A DNA stretch of 64,000 bases. It comes from Alphaproteobacteria bacterium (GTDB lineage Bacteria > Pseudomonadota > Alphaproteobacteria > Acetobacterales > Acetobacteraceae). Below, piece by piece: positions 60,386 through 64,000 of the stretch. Position 1 is the stretch's first letter. Every line of letters begins with the position of its first letter. The stretch spans positions 236,943-300,942 of the forward strand of contig VGDM01000001.1 in NCBI GenBank assembly GCA_016869715.1, written 5' to 3'. Position numbers and translations under genes: made by a program. The notes beneath the pieces were generated by a model. That model saw nothing but the letters and a program-made list of their open reading frames with translations. It was not told the origin of the DNA and did not search any database.

Positions 60386-61227
60386 GCGCGCTGCCAACCC
60401 GCAGCAGCCGCGCGATGTTCCCAAAGCGGCATGTCGCGCCGCACGCGTGCAGTAAGCGCCTGGTCTATCCGAGCGGTCGCGTGGCCTTTGCCGTCACTGG
60501 CCTTCGCCACCACATGGCCCCAAGGGTTGGCGATCAGTGAATGGCCATAGACGCTGCGTTGCGCGCCGCGTTCCTCATATTGGCCGAAGGAAGCGGCGGC
60601 GATGATCCAGCATTGCATATCAATCGCGCGTGCACGCAGCAGCGCTTCCCAATGATCCTTGCCGGTTTGCAGCGTGAAGTTGGAGGGCACCAAAATGGCC
60701 TCCGCCCCCATTTGCCGGAGTGCTAAATATAATTCTGGAAAGCGAATATCGTAGCAGATGGTGCAGGCAAAGCGGATGCCGCCCGCGTCAAACAGCGCCA
60801 GATCGCACCCGCCGCCATAAAGCGCGCTTTCCCGGTAGCCCGTGCCATCGGGCGCGGTGATGTCGAATAGATGGATCTTGCGATAGCGCGCAATCTCAAC
60901 CCCATCAGGCCCAAAAACCAGCGAGGTATTGAACAGCCTCTCACCACCATTTTCGATGATCGAACCGCCGTGGAGGGTAATGCCATGCCGGCGCGCGAGG
61001 CCGCGCAGCAGCTCATAGGCCGGGCCGCCTTCAGCACCTGGTGTTGGCAGCACTTCAGCGGCGGCCATGCGGGCATCTCGCCCGCCGCCAAGATTGGTCC
61101 AGGTCTCGGGCAGGCTGACCAGCCCGGGCCGGTCAGACGCGACCGCGGCTTCGATGAGCGCTTCGGCCTGCGCAAGATTCGCGGTCTTGTTGCTGCCCTG
61201 GTTCATCTGGATCACGCTGACGCGCAT
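60382..61227 (-). CDS. Carbon-nitrogen hydrolase (Nit1/Nit2-type amidase)
   Basis: A 281-residue nitrilase-superfamily hydrolase. The Glu-Lys-Cys triad is visible: Glu in SLPETWTNL (about residue 42), Lys in [10 protein letters not shown], and Cys in [14 protein letters not shown] (about residue 150). The pattern matches the Nit1/Nit2 group that repairs deaminated glutathione or hydrolyses omega-amides. ATG 61227 is set where the fold begins; a longer frame is rejected. It is coupled to nadK. Confidence 0.92.
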   Translation of the reverse strand: MRVSVIQMNQGSNKTANLAQAEALIEAAVASDRPGLVSLPETWTNLGGGRDARMAAAEVLPTPGAEGGPAYELLRGLARRHGITLHGGSIIENGGERLFNTSLVFGPDGVEIARYRKIHLFDITAPDGTGYRESALYGGGCDLALFDAGGIRFACTICYDIRFPELYLALRQMGAEAILVPSNFTLQTGKDHWEALLRARAIDMQCWIIAAASFGQYEERGAQRSVYGHSLIANPWGHVVAKASDGKGHATARIDQALTARVRRDMPLWEHRAAAAGWQRA

Positions 61228-61296
61228 CCGCCTACTCCTGCCATGTAAGGCCCCCATCAAGCCGGGGAGGGGGCCGGTCTGCAAGGGGGCGTGTAA

Positions 61297-61686
61297 TCAG
61301 CCGCGCGGCGTGCGCCAATCGAGCTTCGGTTCGGTGCGGCGTTCCCGCAAGGGAGGCGCGCTATACGCTGGCGGCGGTGGCACCGGCGCACTCAGGCGCA
61401 GCCCGGCTTCAACTTCCCGCCGAGTGAAGCCGGCGGGTTCTTCCCAATCCTGCTCCACCGGCGCGCGCGGGGCGGCGGCAGGCCCGGCGCGGCGCAATTC
61501 GGCGCGGAGTTCCGCCAATTGCAGCTCCAGCGCCTCCAGCCGCGATTTCACGCCATAAACGGCGAAGGGCATGCCAAGGAAGGCCAGCACCAGAAGGCCC
61601 AACAGCATTGCCAGGATCAAACCCGTCCAGCCCGGAAGGCCAGGGAAGGTGAGGGCGGCGATTAGGGCTTGCAGGGCTTCAACCAC
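61297..61686 (-). CDS. Single-pass membrane protein with coiled coil (hypothetical)
   Basis: A 129-residue protein of no family I recognise. Residues 20-45 form one strong membrane helix ([20 protein letters not shown]), followed by a heptad-like [15 protein letters not shown] coiled coil. A Pro/Ala/Arg-rich, probably disordered C-terminus closes it. Its start overlaps the moaA stop by 8 nt, so it is translated with moaA. Similar small bitopic proteins often serve as assembly or scaffold factors, but no role can be given. Confidence 0.75.
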   Translation of the reverse strand: MVEALQALIAALTFPGLPGWTGLILAMLLGLLVLAFLGMPFAVYGVKSRLEALELQLAELRAELRRAGPAAAPRAPVEQDWEEPAGFTRREVEAGLRLSAPVPPPPAYSAPPLRERRTEPKLDWRTPRG

Positions 61687-62701
61687 CGGTCACACTCATG
61701 TGTCGGGCGACGGCGGGGCGGTTCCGCCGGCGGTCAATCACGAAATCATGGCCCTTGGGCTTCCGCGCAATGGCGTCATGGATCGCTTGCAATAGGGTGG
61801 CGTCATCCACGCCAGGGTCGCGGAGCAGGGCGCGGAATTCCGCCGCATCATCCTGACCCAAGCACATGTAAAGCGTGCCTGTGCAGGTCAGCCGCACGCG
61901 GTTGCAGCTTTCGCAGAAATTGTGGGTCATGGGCGTGATGAAGCCGATCCGCTGGCCGGTTTCCTTCACGCGCATATAACGCGCCGGGCCACCCGTTGAG
62001 TAATCGGTATCCTCCAGCGTCCAGTTTTCTTTGAGGCGGGAGCGTACCAGCGACAATGGTAAATACTGATCCGTGCGATCGCCGGTGATATCGCCCATGG
62101 GCATGGTCTCGATCAGGCAAAGATCAAAGCCATGTTCGCCGCACCAGGCGACCATGCGGTCATATTCATGCTCATTCATGCCTTTCAGCGCGACAGCATT
62201 GATCTTGATTGCAAGCCCGGCGGCCTTGGCAGCGAAAATACCATCCAGGGTCTGTGCAATCTTGCCCCAGCGCGTGACGGCAGCGAAGGCATCCGCATCC
62301 AGCGTATCAAGCGAGACATTGATACGCCGGACACCTGCGGCATAAAGATCATCAGCGTAGCGCACCAATTGCGTGCCATTGGTGGTCAGCGTCAATTCGC
62401 GCAAGCCACCAAGGCCGATGCGCTGGCCAAGGCCCCGGATTAGGGACATTGCATTCTTGCGCACCAGCGGCTCGCCGCCTGTCAGCCTGATCTTGTCAAC
62501 GCCGCTCGCGATGAAGGCGGCCGAGAGGCGTTCCAATTCCTCAAGCGTCAGAATCTCTGCCTTGGGTAAGAAGGTCATGTCCTCCGCCATGCAATAGACA
62601 CAGCGAAGATCGCAGCGATCCGTGACCGAGACGCGCAAATAGGACACATGGCGCCCGAAGGGGTCCATCAGGGGCGCGGGTCGCGGAGGCTGGGCGTTCA
62701 T
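61679..62701 (-). CDS. moaA: GTP 3',8-cyclase (molybdenum cofactor synthesis)
   Basis: A 340-residue radical-SAM enzyme that begins molybdopterin synthesis. The N-terminal cluster motif is in [14 protein letters not shown] (CxxxCxxC). GGEPLVRKN follows, and the second cluster set is in [15 protein letters not shown]. The C-terminal SVTGG double Gly enters the active site in this family. ATG 62701 is chosen because the MoaA fold starts near [12 protein letters not shown]. moaC and other Mo genes are not adjacent. Confidence 0.96.
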   Translation of the reverse strand: MNAQPPRPAPLMDPFGRHVSYLRVSVTDRCDLRCVYCMAEDMTFLPKAEILTLEELERLSAAFIASGVDKIRLTGGEPLVRKNAMSLIRGLGQRIGLGGLRELTLTTNGTQLVRYADDLYAAGVRRINVSLDTLDADAFAAVTRWGKIAQTLDGIFAAKAAGLAIKINAVALKGMNEHEYDRMVAWCGEHGFDLCLIETMPMGDITGDRTDQYLPLSLVRSRLKENWTLEDTDYSTGGPARYMRVKETGQRIGFITPMTHNFCESCNRVRLTCTGTLYMCLGQDDAAEFRALLRDPGVDDATLLQAIHDAIARKPKGHDFVIDRRRNRPAVARHMSVTGG

Positions 62702-62748
62702 AAGGGGCGTTGTGGGGGCGAAGCGGGGTCCGGTGCAAGACCCCTTGT

Positions 62749-63504
62749 TCAAATGAGCAGTGCGATCGACCCAGCCCCGATCAGCACAATCAGGGCAAAG
62801 GGCCGATACCAGCTTTGCGGCACTACATGGAAAAGCCTGGCGCCGATGCGCGCGCATATCACCAGGATCGGCAGTAGCACCGCGGCGCGGACCAGAGCCG
62901 CCAAGTCTAACAGCCCAAGGAATAGCGGCGGAAAGATGGAAACCAATGAAATCACCGTAAAAAATAGGATCAGATTCGCTCGATGCGTCTTGGCCGCTTC
63001 CTTCCCCGCCAAAAGATACAGAATGACCGGCGGCCCGGACATGCCGGTGGAGCCCTTGAGCAAGCCGGAAACGGCCCCCACCGCCATATTCAGCGGCAAG
63101 GGCCGAGAGCCATTATAGCGCCAGCCCGACATCAGCAGCCCGCCAAAGACCAGCACTAAGGCGCCGATGGCGCGGCGCAATACCTCTCCATCCGCGGTGA
63201 TCAGGATATAGGCACCAAGGGGCGTCATCAGCGCCGCCGTGCCGCCAATCGGCAGGATGACGCGCCGGTCGGCATCTTTGAAGGCGCTGGGGAGCAATTG
63301 GATGGAAACGATCAACTCCATCAGCAGCATCACCGGCACGCCGGCCTTGGGGCCCCAAAGCACGGAATAGATCGGCGCCAGGATCACTGCCGTGCCAAAG
63401 CCGGCATAGCCGCGCATCAGCCCCGCCATGGCGGTGGCAAGGGCTGCGGCCAGCAGCCGCCAATCGGTCAGCACCGGCGGGGCAGCGTTGATCAGATCGG
63501 TCAT
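62749..63504 (-). CDS. TSUP-family (TauE/SafE) membrane transporter
   Basis: A 251-residue polytopic protein with about eight hydrophobic segments and the two family repeats: [17 protein letters not shown] near residue 29 and [19 protein letters not shown] in the second half. The family exports sulfite, sulfoacetate or related anions. Its ATG overlaps the DUF3553 gene stop by 4 nt. Unlike the copy at 5631-6263 it is full length. A link with moaA is only positional; sulfite oxidation does use molybdenum cofactor. Confidence 0.87.
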   Translation of the reverse strand: MTDLINAAPPVLTDWRLLAAALATAMAGLMRGYAGFGTAVILAPIYSVLWGPKAGVPVMLLMELIVSIQLLPSAFKDADRRVILPIGGTAALMTPLGAYILITADGEVLRRAIGALVLVFGGLLMSGWRYNGSRPLPLNMAVGAVSGLLKGSTGMSGPPVILYLLAGKEAAKTHRANLILFFTVISLVSIFPPLFLGLLDLAALVRAAVLLPILVICARIGARLFHVVPQSWYRPFALIVLIGAGSIALLI

Positions 63505-63677
63505 CTCGCGGGCGGTGCCTCAATAATCAGGTCAATCAGCCTGGCATTGATCAATACCTTGCCAGCATGCTCGAAATTGACCGTGACGCGATCTCCGGCC
63601 ACGGATTGGACCTGGCCTAAGCCCCAATCTGCCTCGGTTGGGTGGCGCACGCGCATACCAGGTTCTATCAAGGCCAT
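63501..63677 (-). CDS. DUF3553 domain protein
   Basis: A 58-residue protein, too short for many callers: GMRVRHPTEADWGLGQVQSV, then RVTVNFEHAGKVLI and LIDLI. This fits the small beta-barrel DUF3553 family, in which a VxHPxxxxWGxGxV pattern is typical. It overlaps the TSUP start (ATGA). A GTG one codon upstream (63680) is an alternative start. The function of the family is unknown to me; SH3-like nucleic-acid or protein binding is possible. Confidence 0.75.
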   Translation of the reverse strand: MALIEPGMRVRHPTEADWGLGQVQSVAGDRVTVNFEHAGKVLINARLIDLIIEAPPAR

Positions 63678-63785
63678 CACTAATCGCTTCCGCTGTTAAT
63701 CACTCGCTGGGGATAAGAGAATACTGTCCAAGCCCATGTCGCAAGTGAACCCTCAACCTGATAGCGCCGACGGCGCTGATTTGCA

Positions 63786-64000
63786 TCAGCGCTTGACCCG
63801 GCTGATCGGGCTCCGGCTCGGCTTAATGCCGACTTTGGTCAGCCAATCTGTGAAGGGTTCGGAGGAGAACTCCGGGCCATTATCGGAACGCAGATATTCA
63901 GGTTTCCCTCGTTTGAGCAGTAAGGGGTAAAGCGCTTCCAGAACCTCTGATGGTCCCATCTCGTTGGCGACCGTCACGGCGAGGGCTTCGCGTGTGTACT
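63786..64000 (-). mobile_element. IS3-type transposase fragment (integrase core)
   Basis: The reverse strand encodes YTREALAVTVANEM, then LLLKRGKPEYLRSDNGPEFSSEPF, the second-Asp region (DNGPEF) of the rve/DDE core of IS3-family OrfB transposases. Family similarity ends at DWLTKVGIKP; the frame stops at 63786 without the catalytic Glu segment (PGSPWENG type). The 5' part lies beyond the window. This is therefore a truncated element or an element interrupted at its 3' end. No terminal inverted repeat could be identified. The 108 bases before DUF3553 (63678-63785) hold no gene. Confidence 0.8.

Overview
The window reads as a chromosome segment of a high-GC alphaproteobacterium, most likely a Rhodospirillales/Acetobacteraceae (Roseomonas-like) organism. 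The pointers are the rpsT-dnaA-dnaN-recF-gyrB block, an ATP12-type F1-ATPase chaperone, an aroQ-accB-accC operon, a phasin, several Bug/TctC-type solute-binding proteins, and strong G/C bias at third codon positions. This placement is an inference from gene content and is not a computed taxonomy.

Layout. 1-9.6 kb: an MFS transporter cut by the window edge, ilvB-ilvH (branched-chain amino acids), miaA, serB, a racemase, a PfkB kinase, an RluA-type pseudouridine synthase and two damaged genes (a TSUP transporter with an internal deletion and a truncated glycosyltransferase). 9.6-12.8 kb: an SDR and katG with a clear terminator. 12.9-17.5 kb: a tight five-gene operon (AtzG-like small protein, amidase, dihydroorotase-family cyclic amidohydrolase, nitroreductase, amidohydrolase-2) that looks catabolic. 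17.5-20 kb: pdxJ-pdxA and an ATP12 chaperone, on the opposite strand. 20.1-27.1 kb: the replication block. 27-36 kb: a DSD1-type PLP enzyme, an amine oxidase, an exported Fe/Mn superoxide dismutase, a multiply broken hydrolase pseudogene, a TctC-type binding protein coupled to a 2-hydroxyacid dehydrogenase, a WecA-like transferase and a D-Ala-D-Ala carboxypeptidase. 36-40.4 kb: phasin, clpS-clpA and a divergent YjbQ-like gene. 40.4-48.6 kb: a PhyH dioxygenase, a GST-VOC-FkbM operon with 4-nt overlaps, an Lrp regulator, aat, a peptide-type binding protein, and a frameshifted Bug gene and phosphotriesterase gene. 48.6-52.1 kb: thiS-thiG facing aroQ-accB-accC. 52.2-59.4 kb: a dead peptide-binding protein paralogue facing a complete peptide ABC operon (binding protein, two permeases, two ATPases) that ends in a tiny lipoprotein. 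59.6-63.7 kb: a minus-strand run of DUF3553, TSUP, moaA, a membrane protein, a nitrilase-family amidase and nadK. The window ends in an IS3-type transposase fragment.

Three themes go beyond routine annotation. (1) Gene decay: at least six broken genes, with nonsense codons at positions compatible with TGG-to-stop or CAG-to-stop transitions and frameshifts at G/C homopolymers. Some of the homopolymer cases could be assembly errors. (2) A dispersed palindromic repeat of about 66 bp occurs twice, and one copy has been read into the C-terminus of the AtzG-like protein. (3) Small elements that routine calling misses: a 39-aa lipoprotein, a 58-aa DUF3553 protein, and a regularly spaced TGCA array upstream of the phasin gene. 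I see no CRISPR array, rRNA, tRNA, prophage or defence island.
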